Below are positions 55,964 through 64,000 of a stretch of 64,000 bases of DNA, in pieces. The DNA is from Pseudobdellovibrionaceae bacterium. GTDB lineage: Bacteria; Bdellovibrionota; Bdellovibrionia; Bdellovibrionales; Bdellovibrionaceae. Every line of letters begins with the position of its first letter. Within the stretch, counting starts at the first letter, position 1. The notes below the pieces were generated by a model that did no database searches, was not told the origin of the DNA, and saw only the letters and a list, made by a program, of their open reading frames with translations. The position numbers and the translations under genes are program-made. Location: the NCBI GenBank assembly GCA_947449255.1, contig CANFQX010000015.1, forward strand, positions 17,380-81,379, in the 5' to 3' direction.

Positions 55964-57020
55964 TTGGCACCTCAAAACGACCTTTCCAAAATTTGAAAGA
56001 TCCACGACGCTCACCAAGCAGAAGCTCCACTAGGGCCAAAAATATTCCCAAAACTAAAAACAACTGAAATCTTTCTTCGTATTGAGTTGCCATAGTTGTA
56101 TCAAACTTTGTTTTTTCCAATTTACTAATATCTTCTTCAACATTTTTTATTTGATTGCCACCAAAAGTTGCAAAATAAAAACTGCCTTGCCCTGCTTCGG
56201 CCAAAGCGCGAAGGGCATCACCCTTGACCGTGGTAATAATTGTCTGACCACTGCGATCTTTTTTATAGCCTCGAAGAAACCCCATATTGTCTCTTTCAGG
56301 AATTGCCCCTCCCTTTTCAGTTCCAAAGGCAAGAGAAAATATTCTAATTCCATCTTTGGCTAATTTTTTAGCCTCTTCAATGGCACCGGGCTCATGGTCT
56401 TCACCATCTGAGGCGATGAGAATAACACGCGTGACTTTGCGTGTTTCGTCAGTCGTGACACCACCGCGTTCGAAAGCTTGCTTGGCAGCATTCAAGGCCC
56501 CTTGAAAGCTTGTTCCTTGACTCGAAACAGATCTGGAATCCAATGAATCCAAATACATTTTTATTGCGCCATTATCAGTCGTGATTGGCGAAAGTAATGC
56601 AGCCGAACCAGCAAAGGCCAATACTCCCACTTTATTCCCCGGCATCAAATCAATCAATCGGCCTAACTCAGCCTTGGCCTGTCCCAATCGAGAGGGCTTC
56701 ACGTCCTCTGCCTGCATGCTTTCAGAGACATCGACAGCTAAAATGATTTCCACACCCTCACTTTTTACTTCTTGCTTGCTTTGTCCCATTTGAGGGCGAG
56801 CCAAGGCCAGCACAAAGAAAAAAAGTGCCAAGATTTGAAAAACAGTTTTCAATTTTCTTTTTAATTTTGAAACTGAACTTGAAAGAAAAGGATACAACCG
56901 CTTTCCCATGGCTGCCTCTAGACGTTTCTTTGATCTCAAATCAAATATAAAACCAATTACAACTAGAAATGGGATCATCCATAAAAAATTAAAAGCCGTC
57001 ATATTTTCGAATCTAAACAT
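55956..57020 (-). CDS. batB: BatB, VWA-domain membrane protein
   Basis: The ATG at 57020 overlaps the batA stop (TAATG) and has an AAGGAGGG site upstream. The 354-residue protein has TMs at about 10-28, 60-75 and 310-335. The VWA domain carries the MIDAS motif DVSESM (97-102) and SDGEDHEPGA, so it binds Mg and a partner protein. BatA and BatB are paralogues that act together with MoxR. Confidence 0.93.
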   Translation of the reverse strand: MFRFENMTAFNFLWMIPFLVVIGFIFDLRSKKRLEAAMGKRLYPFLSSSVSKLKRKLKTVFQILALFFFVLALARPQMGQSKQEVKSEGVEIILAVDVSESMQAEDVKPSRLGQAKAELGRLIDLMPGNKVGVLAFAGSAALLSPITTDNGAIKMYLDSLDSRSVSSQGTSFQGALNAAKQAFERGGVTTDETRKVTRVILIASDGEDHEPGAIEEAKKLAKDGIRIFSLAFGTEKGGAIPERDNMGFLRGYKKDRSGQTIITTVKGDALRALAEAGQGSFYFATFGGNQIKNVEEDISKLEKTKFDTTMATQYEERFQLFLVLGIFLALVELLLGERRGSFKFWKGRFEVPNA

Positions 57021-58030
57021 TAAGGAGCCCTCCTTAACCAAGAACGACCAAGAATGAGAGCGGCTAAATATAGAATTATAGCTGCCATTAAATAAGGCGG
57101 AAATTTCTCCGTGTAATTTGTAAATTTATTGATATCAATTTTAGTCTTTTCCATCGCGTCAATATCTTTAAAAACCCCAACCAGAGAATTTTCCTTGGAG
57201 GCTCGATAATATTTGCCGCCAGTGTCCTTAGCCATTCTTGAAAGCAAATCCTCGTTCACAGTGCTTTCAAACGGCTGGTAAGTTTTAATTTTCTGACCAA
57301 AAGCATCTCGCAAATAGATGGGTATTCTTGTCGTCCCATCTTTACCAATGCCAATAGAATAAATTTTTATCCCATAGCCTTTGGCGATTTCCAGTCCCGT
57401 TTCTGGGTCAATGGTCCCACTGTTGTTTTCACCATCGGTCATAAATATGACCACGCGACTTTTAGCTTGGGAATCTTTCAACCTTCCCGCAGCATTGGCC
57501 AGAGCCACCCCCAGAGCAGTTCCATCTTTGATATGAGCTTCACGGGCCGTTGTAATTTCGTCAGCCCTCTGTAAAATCAACTGATAATCCAAGGTCGGAG
57601 GAACCACAGTGAAGGATTCCCCTGCAAAAATAACCAGTCCAATACGATCTGACGTACGTCCTTCGATAAATGATTTGATCGTTTCTTTGGCTGCCTCTAA
57701 TCGATTTAGGGGCTTCATATCCTCAATCAACATACTGTCTGAAATATCAAGACAGATAACGATATCAATACCTTCGATATTTTTTTTAATTCGAGTGTTC
57801 ATTTCTTGGGGTCTCGCTAAGGCAATCACCGCTAAAATTAAAGCCAAGGCTTTCAGAACTGACGGTAAATTTAAGAGACGTGAGCGCAAAGTTGGAGTGA
57901 CAGATTTTAAAAGCTCTACAGAGCTGAACTGTAAAGTTGGAGTTTTTTTCCTACGATAAAAAAGTGCTACTGCAGTCACAACTCCTATCAGTACAACCAG
58001 CCACATTGCTTCGGGATTATGAAAAGTCAT
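57020..58030 (-). CDS. batA: BatA, VWA-domain membrane protein
   Basis: The 336-residue protein has TMs near 8-25, 60-73 and 315-331. Its MIDAS motif is LDISDSM (94-100), and the family marks FAGESFTVVPPTLD and TDGENNSGTIDPETG are present. It overlaps the gene before it by four bases (ATGA) and batB by one, so the whole operon is tightly coupled. Confidence 0.94.
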   Translation of the reverse strand: MTFHNPEAMWLVVLIGVVTAVALFYRRKKTPTLQFSSVELLKSVTPTLRSRLLNLPSVLKALALILAVIALARPQEMNTRIKKNIEGIDIVICLDISDSMLIEDMKPLNRLEAAKETIKSFIEGRTSDRIGLVIFAGESFTVVPPTLDYQLILQRADEITTAREAHIKDGTALGVALANAAGRLKDSQAKSRVVIFMTDGENNSGTIDPETGLEIAKGYGIKIYSIGIGKDGTTRIPIYLRDAFGQKIKTYQPFESTVNEDLLSRMAKDTGGKYYRASKENSLVGVFKDIDAMEKTKIDINKFTNYTEKFPPYLMAAIILYLAALILGRSWLRRAP

Positions 58031-58956
58031 TTAGAGCTCTCCATCTTTTCAACCAGTTCACGAGTCCGCTTTGCTAGATTTATCACATCACTCGCAAGGA
58101 CATTGGCTCTATTTGAACCGGCGTGCTCATATTCATTCAAAAGTCCTTTCATTTCGCTGCCGACTGACTTGTAAAAAACACGGTGATGCTTTTTTATATC
58201 ATTCAAAACGATTCGCGGGCCCCACTCTAGAGCTGGAATTTGAAATTTACGCGTTAGATACAATAGAAACATTTTTCGCAATTCATCGGTGGCTGCATCG
58301 ATGTCTTGGTGAGATTTTTCTCCACCAAAAAAGGCTGCATTAGATCTTTGCAGTCTGCGCATATTCTGATGAAATTGCATCAGGGGACTCAAGGCCGAGT
58401 CATGCTCCTTGAGCCGATTTATCATCTTTTGTCGTTGGTTCCTGCGAAAAATACGATAGGCCATACCCGCCAGCAAGGCTGCTAGCACTGAGCAAAATAA
58501 AATATAGTAAATGGGGGGATAATTTAAATCCATGGGTCCCATCGGACCAAAGGGCACTTTGGGATTTTCCGATTGCTGACCACTTTGTTCGCTGGTGTCT
58601 CCAGATGAATCCGGTTTTTTCATCACACTGGCAACCTGAAGATTAAAGGCCCCCAGGTTCAAACTGACTGTATCATCGGTTAAAATCAATCCAGGCCAAT
58701 TCTGCGGCCCTACCCTGTAACTGGTCATTTTTATAAAAAGTTTTGATGGTGAATCAAAACGAGCTTGCAGAATTTTGAGGAGATGATCTTGATCCTTGGA
58801 TTGAACGAAATGCAATTTCTCTGGATGAATCATTGTCTGAATGTCTTTAGGAAACTCACCTTCACAAATTAAAAGTGCTTCCCGTCCCACAGACATTTCA
58901 TTGTCTGTGAGCCCCTGTACTTTTGGAATTTCCAGTTTACACTCAATTGCGGCCAT
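58027..58956 (-). CDS. Single-pass membrane protein of the bat operon (DUF4381-like position)
   Basis: The 309-residue protein has a beta-rich N-terminal half (1-130), one TM (about 149-172), and a helical cytoplasmic half. By position between DUF58 and BatA it matches the DUF4381-type partner. The N-terminus has no signal peptide; an in-frame TAA lies just upstream of the ATG, so no longer start exists. Its DNEMSVG segment (18-24) resembles RNEMSMG in BatD, suggesting a BatD-like domain. A periplasmic position would require N-out insertion. Confidence 0.8.
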   Translation of the reverse strand: MAAIECKLEIPKVQGLTDNEMSVGREALLICEGEFPKDIQTMIHPEKLHFVQSKDQDHLLKILQARFDSPSKLFIKMTSYRVGPQNWPGLILTDDTVSLNLGAFNLQVASVMKKPDSSGDTSEQSGQQSENPKVPFGPMGPMDLNYPPIYYILFCSVLAALLAGMAYRIFRRNQRQKMINRLKEHDSALSPLMQFHQNMRRLQRSNAAFFGGEKSHQDIDAATDELRKMFLLYLTRKFQIPALEWGPRIVLNDIKKHHRVFYKSVGSEMKGLLNEYEHAGSNRANVLASDVINLAKRTRELVEKMESSK

Positions 58957-59022
58957 CTCACTATTCCTTATGTATCCAATTAAATATTAACTCTGAAGTG
59001 GATTGTTTTTTTATACTGATTC

Positions 59023-59892
59023 CTATTTTCTTTTTTTGAAGAACGCCACCAAAGGATCCACATAGTCTTTGGCTGAGTTGACATCCACACGCTCCACCTG
59101 GGAAAGTCGCAGCAATCGATCTCTTTCTTCTTTGCGCTTCTTCACTGCATTTTCATATTCGTCCCTAAATCGAGACGAAGAGGTGTCTACGGTTAGAATC
59201 TCTCCAGTTTCAGCATCTTGCACTTCAACAACACCCATCACTGGCAAAGAATATTCTGCACCATCGTTCACTACACAAGCTACAACGTCATGCTTTTTAC
59301 CCAGCAAGCGAAGGCTTTGTTCAAAGCTCTGATCAATAAAATCACTGAAAACGAAAATGGTTGCCTTTTTCTTAATGGCGCCCTGAAGAAAAGTCAGTCC
59401 TGAAGAAATTTTCGTCAAATGGCTTTTTGGTTTAAAGTAAAATAAATCGCGCAAAAGCCTTTGCACATGCCCACGGCCTTTCTTAGGCGGCACAAAGTGT
59501 TCGACTTGATCACTGAATAATAACAATCCAATTTGGTCGTTGTTCTTGACTGCTGAAAAGGCCAGCAAAGCTGCCAAATGAGTCATCACTTCGCCCTTGA
59601 AATAAGCGCCCGTTCCAAAATCAGTTGAGCCACTCACGTCAACGGCAAGAATAAGAGTCATCTCTCGTTCTTCTTCATAAGTTTTAATAAAGGTTTTACC
59701 GGTTCGCGCCGTTAAGGCCCATGAAATAGAACGAACATCATCACCCGGAACGTACTCCCGAAAGTCTGCAAATGTCATCCCCTGCCCTTTAAAGGCCGTA
59801 TGATATTCACCCGCAAAAAGATTATTCACAAGTTTCCTTGTGTTAATCTCTAGCATCTTAACTTTCTTTAAAACCTCCGGAGGCAATCCCAC
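59023..59892 (-). CDS. DUF58-family protein of the bat operon
   Basis: The 289-residue cytoplasmic protein has the DUF58 core REYVPGDDVRSISWALTART (45-64) and a VWA-like fold with DVSGS (85-89). It starts at a GTG that shares its G with the moxR TAG stop and has GAGGTG upstream. DUF58 proteins pair with MoxR ATPases, probably as adaptors between it and the membrane VWA proteins. Confidence 0.93.
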   Translation of the reverse strand: MGLPPEVLKKVKMLEINTRKLVNNLFAGEYHTAFKGQGMTFADFREYVPGDDVRSISWALTARTGKTFIKTYEEEREMTLILAVDVSGSTDFGTGAYFKGEVMTHLAALLAFSAVKNNDQIGLLLFSDQVEHFVPPKKGRGHVQRLLRDLFYFKPKSHLTKISSGLTFLQGAIKKKATIFVFSDFIDQSFEQSLRLLGKKHDVVACVVNDGAEYSLPVMGVVEVQDAETGEILTVDTSSSRFRDEYENAVKKRKEERDRLLRLSQVERVDVNSAKDYVDPLVAFFKKRK

Positions 59893-60884
59893 TAAGGCAC
59901 CTCGACCTGGCTTAAAATTTCTTTAATCACATCGTCAGTTTTAATATTTTCTGCTTCAGCTTCATAAGTTAGAATTAAACGATGTCGCAAGACATGGTAA
60001 ACAATGGCTTTGATGTCTTCAGCTGTCACATAGCCACGACCACCTAAAAAGGCATGTGCTTTAGCGGCTCTGAATAAGCAAATTGTTGCCCGTGGTGAAC
60101 CACCCACACTGATTAAATTGGCAATACGACCTAAACCATATTCAGCGGGCTTACGACTGGCCATTACAATTTCAACAATATAATTTTTGATTTTATTATC
60201 GACATAAATTTGATCGACACGCTCGGAAGCACGCAATAAGTCTTCTTTTGATATCACAGAATTGACGACGGGCTTGTCGTTGACACCCATGCGATTTAAA
60301 ATCTCAAGCTCTTCGCCCTTATGAGGATAAACAACGTTAATCTTAAACATGAAGCGATCCATTTGCGCCTCAGGCAGCGGATAAGTCCCCTCTTGCTCCA
60401 GTGGATTTTGCGTTGCCAACACCAAAAAGGGATTCGATAGCTTATAGGATTCATCACCTATGGTCACTTGCTTCTCAGCCATCGCCTCTAAGAGCGCTGA
60501 TTGCACTTTTGCAGGTGCACGATTGATTTCATCTGCTAAGACAATGTTTGTAAAAATAGGACCTTTTCGCGGAATGAATTCACCAGATTTGGGATTAAAA
60601 ATCATGGTTCCAATGAGATCTGTGGGCAATAGATCTGGCGTAAATTGGATGCGTTGAAAATCTACTGAAATGGCCTTTGAGACGGTCGATATGGTGAGTG
60701 TCTTAGCTAAACCAGGCACCCCCTCAAGCAGAATATGCCCCCCAGTCAGCAGGCCCATCATAATTCCTTCAACCATCTCCTTTTGTCCAACAACAACCTT
60801 GTTGATCTCCATCATCATTTTTTCAATGAACTGACTCTCTTGCTTGATGGCAGCATTCAGTGCCATAATATCAACTTCACTCAC
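59892..60884 (-). CDS. moxR: MoxR-type AAA+ ATPase
   Basis: The 330-residue ATPase has Walker A GVPGLAKT (55-62), Walker B LADEINRAP (Asp118, Glu119) and ATQNPLEQEGTYPLPEAQMDRF. It starts at a GTG with GGAGGTATCC upstream, the first gene of the operon. MoxR acts as a chaperone-like remodeller for VWA proteins such as BatA and BatB. Confidence 0.95.
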   Translation of the reverse strand: MSEVDIMALNAAIKQESQFIEKMMMEINKVVVGQKEMVEGIMMGLLTGGHILLEGVPGLAKTLTISTVSKAISVDFQRIQFTPDLLPTDLIGTMIFNPKSGEFIPRKGPIFTNIVLADEINRAPAKVQSALLEAMAEKQVTIGDESYKLSNPFLVLATQNPLEQEGTYPLPEAQMDRFMFKINVVYPHKGEELEILNRMGVNDKPVVNSVISKEDLLRASERVDQIYVDNKIKNYIVEIVMASRKPAEYGLGRIANLISVGGSPRATICLFRAAKAHAFLGGRGYVTAEDIKAIVYHVLRHRLILTYEAEAENIKTDDVIKEILSQVEVP

Positions 60885-61044
60885 GAGGATACCTCCATAA
60901 TGATTTACTTTATTATTTCACAATGTTCCTCGTGAAGCCGCAACAAGACTGTGCAAATCCAGATTTTAAAACTCACCGCGTTGGGATATAAATCGATAAT
61001 CTGCTGGGCTTGCCAAGCAGCTCGGAAAGTGCGAAAAATTTTAT

Positions 61045-61857
61045 ATGCAAAATACGAGCACAAAGGTCTGGTTTTTCATCATCGGCAGTTCTTTAACGCT
61101 TCTAGTTTTAGGCTATCAACTAGGCGAAAGACTAGGTTTATTGGTTAGCTTTTTCTTGGCCCTTCTCTTGAATATTTTAGTTTTCTTTTATGGTGAAAGC
61201 CGTGTCTTAAAAACATTGCATGCCCGAAAAATTGGCGGCCAAGACGCCTGGGGACTGTTAGAGCAAATAAAAAAAATTTCAGCAGAACTCCAAATGTCAA
61301 CTCCATCAGTCTATATAATTCCAACTGAATCCGTGAATGCCTTTGCTGTGGGGCACTCTTGGCGGCGAGGCTCCTTAGGTTTTACATCGGGTTTATTGCA
61401 AACTCTTGAATCCGAAGAATTGAAGGCGGTGATCGCCTATCAACTTTGTCAAATAAGGCGCCTAGACACTTTTGCCTTTAGCGTGAGCAGCACTTTGGCC
61501 AATGCAATCGTTGGCTTTGGCCAACTGATAGACAGCTTACTGCCCTATCAACTGCATTTTTTTATGCCGCTGTTTTCGCCATTGGGTTGGTTTATTATTA
61601 AGCTGGTCGTTGATAAAAAATCTTTCTATGAAAATGACCTGATGGCCGCACAGTTGATTGAGGATCGCCGCACCCTGGGCGAAGTCCTGTGGCGCCTTGA
61701 AGGTCTAGCACAGACTAGACCTTTAGCCATCCCCACCTGCACCAGTCATTTATTTATTGTAAATCCTGAGGGCCTGAGACAGCGAAATATCTTCTTAAAA
61801 TCTCACCCTAAGATAGAACTGCGCTTGCAAAAACTTTTGGGCTACTACCCGATTTAA
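61045..61857 (+). CDS. HtpX-like M48 homologue without catalytic motif (pseudoprotease)
   Basis: The 270-residue protein has two N-terminal TMs (about 8-24 and 30-49) and a central segment that aligns with HtpX: NAFAVG (98-103), GLLQTLESEELKAVIAY and SFYENDLMAAQL with Glu196 in place of the third zinc ligand. However, the HExxH site is replaced by Tyr132-Gln133-Leu-Cys-Gln136, losing both His and the catalytic Glu. It cannot be an active zinc protease by that site. It may bind membrane substrates or regulate another protease. The start has only a weak ribosome site. Confidence 0.8.
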   Translation: MQNTSTKVWFFIIGSSLTLLVLGYQLGERLGLLVSFFLALLLNILVFFYGESRVLKTLHARKIGGQDAWGLLEQIKKISAELQMSTPSVYIIPTESVNAFAVGHSWRRGSLGFTSGLLQTLESEELKAVIAYQLCQIRRLDTFAFSVSSTLANAIVGFGQLIDSLLPYQLHFFMPLFSPLGWFIIKLVVDKKSFYENDLMAAQLIEDRRTLGEVLWRLEGLAQTRPLAIPTCTSHLFIVNPEGLRQRNIFLKSHPKIELRLQKLLGYYPI

Positions 61858-61893
61858 TTGATTTTATCATTTTGTAAATATGAGGTGTCTTAT

Positions 61894-62142
61894 ATGCAGG
61901 AAAAAATGGAAGCATCGATGTCGATTTTAATTATGTCAATTGCCTCTTCGGCTCTCATGGCCATGGGAATGTCTCCTGACCCACAGACCGGAACGATCAA
62001 CAAAGACCGCGGAATTGCTCGCTTTAATATTGACTTACTTTTGGTCCTAAAACAAAAAACCAGTGGCAATTTAACTCAAGATGAAACACAATTTCTTGAA
62101 AACCTAATCAGCGACTTGCAAATGAAATTTCTATCGATCTAA
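61894..62142 (+). CDS. DUF1844 family protein
   Basis: The start is the ATG at 61894, with TGAGGTG upstream; a longer frame from 61858 is not supported. The 82-residue protein matches the DUF1844 pattern: ASMSILIMSIASSALMAMGM (7-26), INKDRGIARFNIDLLLVLKQ and KTSGNLTQDETQFLENLISDL near the end. The function of the family is unknown. It lies between the HtpX-like gene and htrA on the same strand. Confidence 0.88.
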   Translation: MQEKMEASMSILIMSIASSALMAMGMSPDPQTGTINKDRGIARFNIDLLLVLKQKTSGNLTQDETQFLENLISDLQMKFLSI

Positions 62143-62155
62143 ACTAGAGGATTTT

Positions 62156-63643
62156 ATGAAAAAAGTATCTTTTTTTGTTGTCTCACTTTCTCTTTTCGCG
62201 GTTCTTTCATCCATCACACTTAAGGCTATTTCAGATCCTAAGCAGAGTGCACCAACGACAATTTTGCCCACTTCACTTGCACTTCCTAAAGAAGCTCCCA
62301 AATTAAAACTCAATGAACCCTTGCCTGCCAATTTGTTTGTTGAATTGGCTCGAGTAGTAAATCCCGCTGTCGTGAATATTTCGACAACAGCCCTGCCAAA
62401 AAACAGTCCGCGAATGCGTGACCCAATGATGGATTTATTTGAGCAATTTTATGGGATTCATATTCAACCGCCTCAACAACAAAAACAGCGTCCTCAACAA
62501 ATTGGCTTAGGAACTGGATTTATTATCCGTGAAGATGGCCTGATTGTGACAAACAATCACGTTATTGCAGGAGCAGACACGATCAACGTTCAAATCAATG
62601 AAGGGGCAAAAGAAACCTTTGAGGCTACAATTGTGGGCCGAGATGAACGGAGTGATATTGCGCTCATTAAAATAAATCCCAAGGGCAAGTTGCCTTTCAC
62701 AGTTTTAGGATCTTCTAAAGAGCTTGAAGTGGGCGAATGGGTTGCTGCTTTCGGAAATCCATTTGGACACGGCCATTCAATGACCAAAGGAATTATTTCT
62801 TCGAAAGGTCGCGACCTCACTGAAATTAATAAAATTCCATTGTTACAAACGGATGCCAGCATTAATCCTGGAAATTCTGGGGGCCCGCTGGTCAATACAA
62901 AAGGTGAAGTGATTGGTGTCAATTCTGCCATCGATGCGAGAGCCCAAGGTATTGGTTTTGCAATCCCCATTGATGAAGTGAAGGCATTGATTCCGCAACT
63001 GGAAAGCAAAGGAAGAGTCCCTCGAGGTTACCTTGGAGCAGGTTTAGGGGACCTTGATCCCGAAGCCGCAGAGTACCTCGGGATGACCGAAGCCCGCGGA
63101 GCAGTCATAGTTCAAATCGACCCTCAGGGGCCAGCTGCTAAATCAGGTTTTAAAATTTATGACATTGTCACCGACTTCAATGGCAAGAGCATCGCAAACT
63201 CCATGGAGCTCAAAGATGCCGTTTCAGATGCTCCCATTGGAAAATCAGTGAAAACCAAGATCCTTCGCAATAGAAAAATAATGACGATTAACATTTTGGT
63301 TACAGATAGACCTGAGGATCGACCGGCGAAAGTAAGCAAATCAAAAGGCTACCATGGGCAAAAAGCACCTTTTAGCTTGGGCTTTAATGTCATCGATCCG
63401 AACGACCAAATCAAAGCAGAATGGAGTCTGCCAGATGATTTGATGCAGCCTGTGGTGATCGAGGTGGAAAAGAACTCTGCCGCCAACAAGGCTGGCTTGC
63501 AACAAGGGGATGTCATCCTCGACGTGAACAAAAATGCAGTCGAAAGCTCTAAAGATGTTCTAAAAAGCCTTAAAAAAGGTCAGAACACTCTAAGAGTGGC
63601 TCGCAACTCTCGCATTCAAATCATTAATATTGAAGCCGAGTAA
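62156..63643 (+). CDS. DegP/HtrA periplasmic serine protease with two PDZ domains
   Basis: The 495-residue protease degrades or holds damaged envelope proteins. It has a signal peptide (1-24) and a trypsin-like domain with the triad His135 (TNNHVIAG), Asp167 (RSDIALIK) and Ser241 (GNSGGPLV). PDZ1 follows at about 285-385 and PDZ2 at about 400-495, and a Gln-rich loop (about 101-112) precedes the protease core. It lies 13 bases past the DUF1844 gene, so the pair may be cotranscribed. Confidence 0.95.
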   Translation: MKKVSFFVVSLSLFAVLSSITLKAISDPKQSAPTTILPTSLALPKEAPKLKLNEPLPANLFVELARVVNPAVVNISTTALPKNSPRMRDPMMDLFEQFYGIHIQPPQQQKQRPQQIGLGTGFIIREDGLIVTNNHVIAGADTINVQINEGAKETFEATIVGRDERSDIALIKINPKGKLPFTVLGSSKELEVGEWVAAFGNPFGHGHSMTKGIISSKGRDLTEINKIPLLQTDASINPGNSGGPLVNTKGEVIGVNSAIDARAQGIGFAIPIDEVKALIPQLESKGRVPRGYLGAGLGDLDPEAAEYLGMTEARGAVIVQIDPQGPAAKSGFKIYDIVTDFNGKSIANSMELKDAVSDAPIGKSVKTKILRNRKIMTINILVTDRPEDRPAKVSKSKGYHGQKAPFSLGFNVIDPNDQIKAEWSLPDDLMQPVVIEVEKNSAANKAGLQQGDVILDVNKNAVESSKDVLKSLKKGQNTLRVARNSRIQIINIEAE

Positions 63644-63895
63644 GTCATAATTTTTTCCCGCCTTTGGGCTTTTAAAATTTCTATGTTTTTTTACCCAAGG
63701 GCTTAAATTCTTAGAGTGCTAATATCATACTGAAGCCCATTCAGAATGACTCATCCTTGGATCACCCGTTCTAAAATAAAAATTCAACCAAAATTAAGCC
63801 TCGAAATGAGACGCAAAAGCGTTATGAAATTATCGGTGTGCTCATTACATCTCGTATTAACTCATAAGTAGATGACACTGTATTTTTATGATCCA

Positions 63896-64000
63896 TCATG
63901 CTGCCTTTCTTATGGTGTCTCTTCGTTGTATTTCGAAAAAATCTTTAAGTTTTTGCTCAAGTCCGGTCTTAAGTTCGAACGGATTTAATTTTGATTTTCT
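63896..64000 (-). CDS. C-terminal end of an unidentified protein (partial)
   Basis: On the minus strand the frame is open from the window edge for 34 codons, ending TGA at 63896-63898. The reading (NPFELKTGLEQKLKDFFEIQ then RRDTIRKAA) is basic and helical, with good coding character. No family can be recognised from so short a piece. Confidence 0.45.
   Translation of the reverse strand, partial: RKSKLNPFELKTGLEQKLKDFFEIQRRDTIRKAA

Noticed and set aside
1..64000. CRISPR arrays, prophage or insertion sequences
   Set aside because: I found no regularly spaced repeats, integrases, transposases or phage structural genes.

Overview
The window looks like a chromosomal segment of a predatory or free-living member of the Bdellovibrionota (Bdellovibrio-like), with modest G+C. 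This is inferred from gene content: the housekeeping run RNase PH, RdgB, Prs, L25, Pth, YchF; many secreted proteins of unknown function; a complete MoxR/Bat operon; and exported hydrolases and an exported toxin-like enzyme. No species call is possible from the sequence alone. No insertion sequence, prophage or CRISPR array was seen.

Layout. 1-5.3 kb: a secreted coiled-coil protein, then an exported amidoligase/ATP-grasp fusion followed by an exported glutamine-amidotransferase-like protein. 5.4-11.5 kb: peptidoglycan amidase and the housekeeping run rph, rdgB, prs, rplY, pth, ychF. 11.6-18.4 kb: amidase, CHASE hybrid histidine kinase, branched-chain aminotransferase, large secreted unknown protein. 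18.7 kb: tRNA-Ala(GGC). 18.9-25.9 kb: long-type aromatic amino acid hydroxylase, an exported protein with R-STS-ExE ADP-ribosyltransferase motifs, a papain-family protease, and a diguanylate cyclase. 25.9-27.7 kb: a KimA-like APC permease broken by an in-frame TAG. 28-34 kb: a dikinase-like enzyme, a PQQ-type beta-propeller and 4-alpha-glucanotransferase. 34.4-38.5 kb: a tiny ORF with its own terminator, an ABC exporter with a very short ATPase domain, and a decaying patch of secreted-protein genes. 38.9-49.7 kb: a maltodextrin cluster. 49.7-64 kb: aconitase, the moxR-DUF58-batABCD operon, a protease-dead HtpX relative, a DUF1844 protein and a DegP/HtrA protease.

How the genes work together. 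The maltodextrin cluster is complete in itself. LamB would admit oligomers, secreted GH13 amylase and pullulanase would cut alpha-glucans, a MalE-MalF fusion with MalG and MalK would import the products, and MalQ and a ROK sugar kinase would process them. A plausible, unproven role is use of prey glycogen. The ADP-ribosyltransferase-like protein and the papain protease lie tail to tail and both carry signal peptides, so they are candidate exported effectors. The bat operon, HtpX-like protein and HtrA make up an envelope and stress block.

The observations most worth a second look are: (1) the exported amidoligase/ATP-grasp plus amidotransferase-like pair; (2) the R-STS-ExE exported enzyme; (3) a dispersed hairpin element found three times with compensatory base changes; (4) the tiny ORF and minimal ABC exporter; (5) several genes broken by single stops or frameshifts; (6) the MalE-MalF fusion; and (7) the HtpX relative that has lost its HExxH motif.
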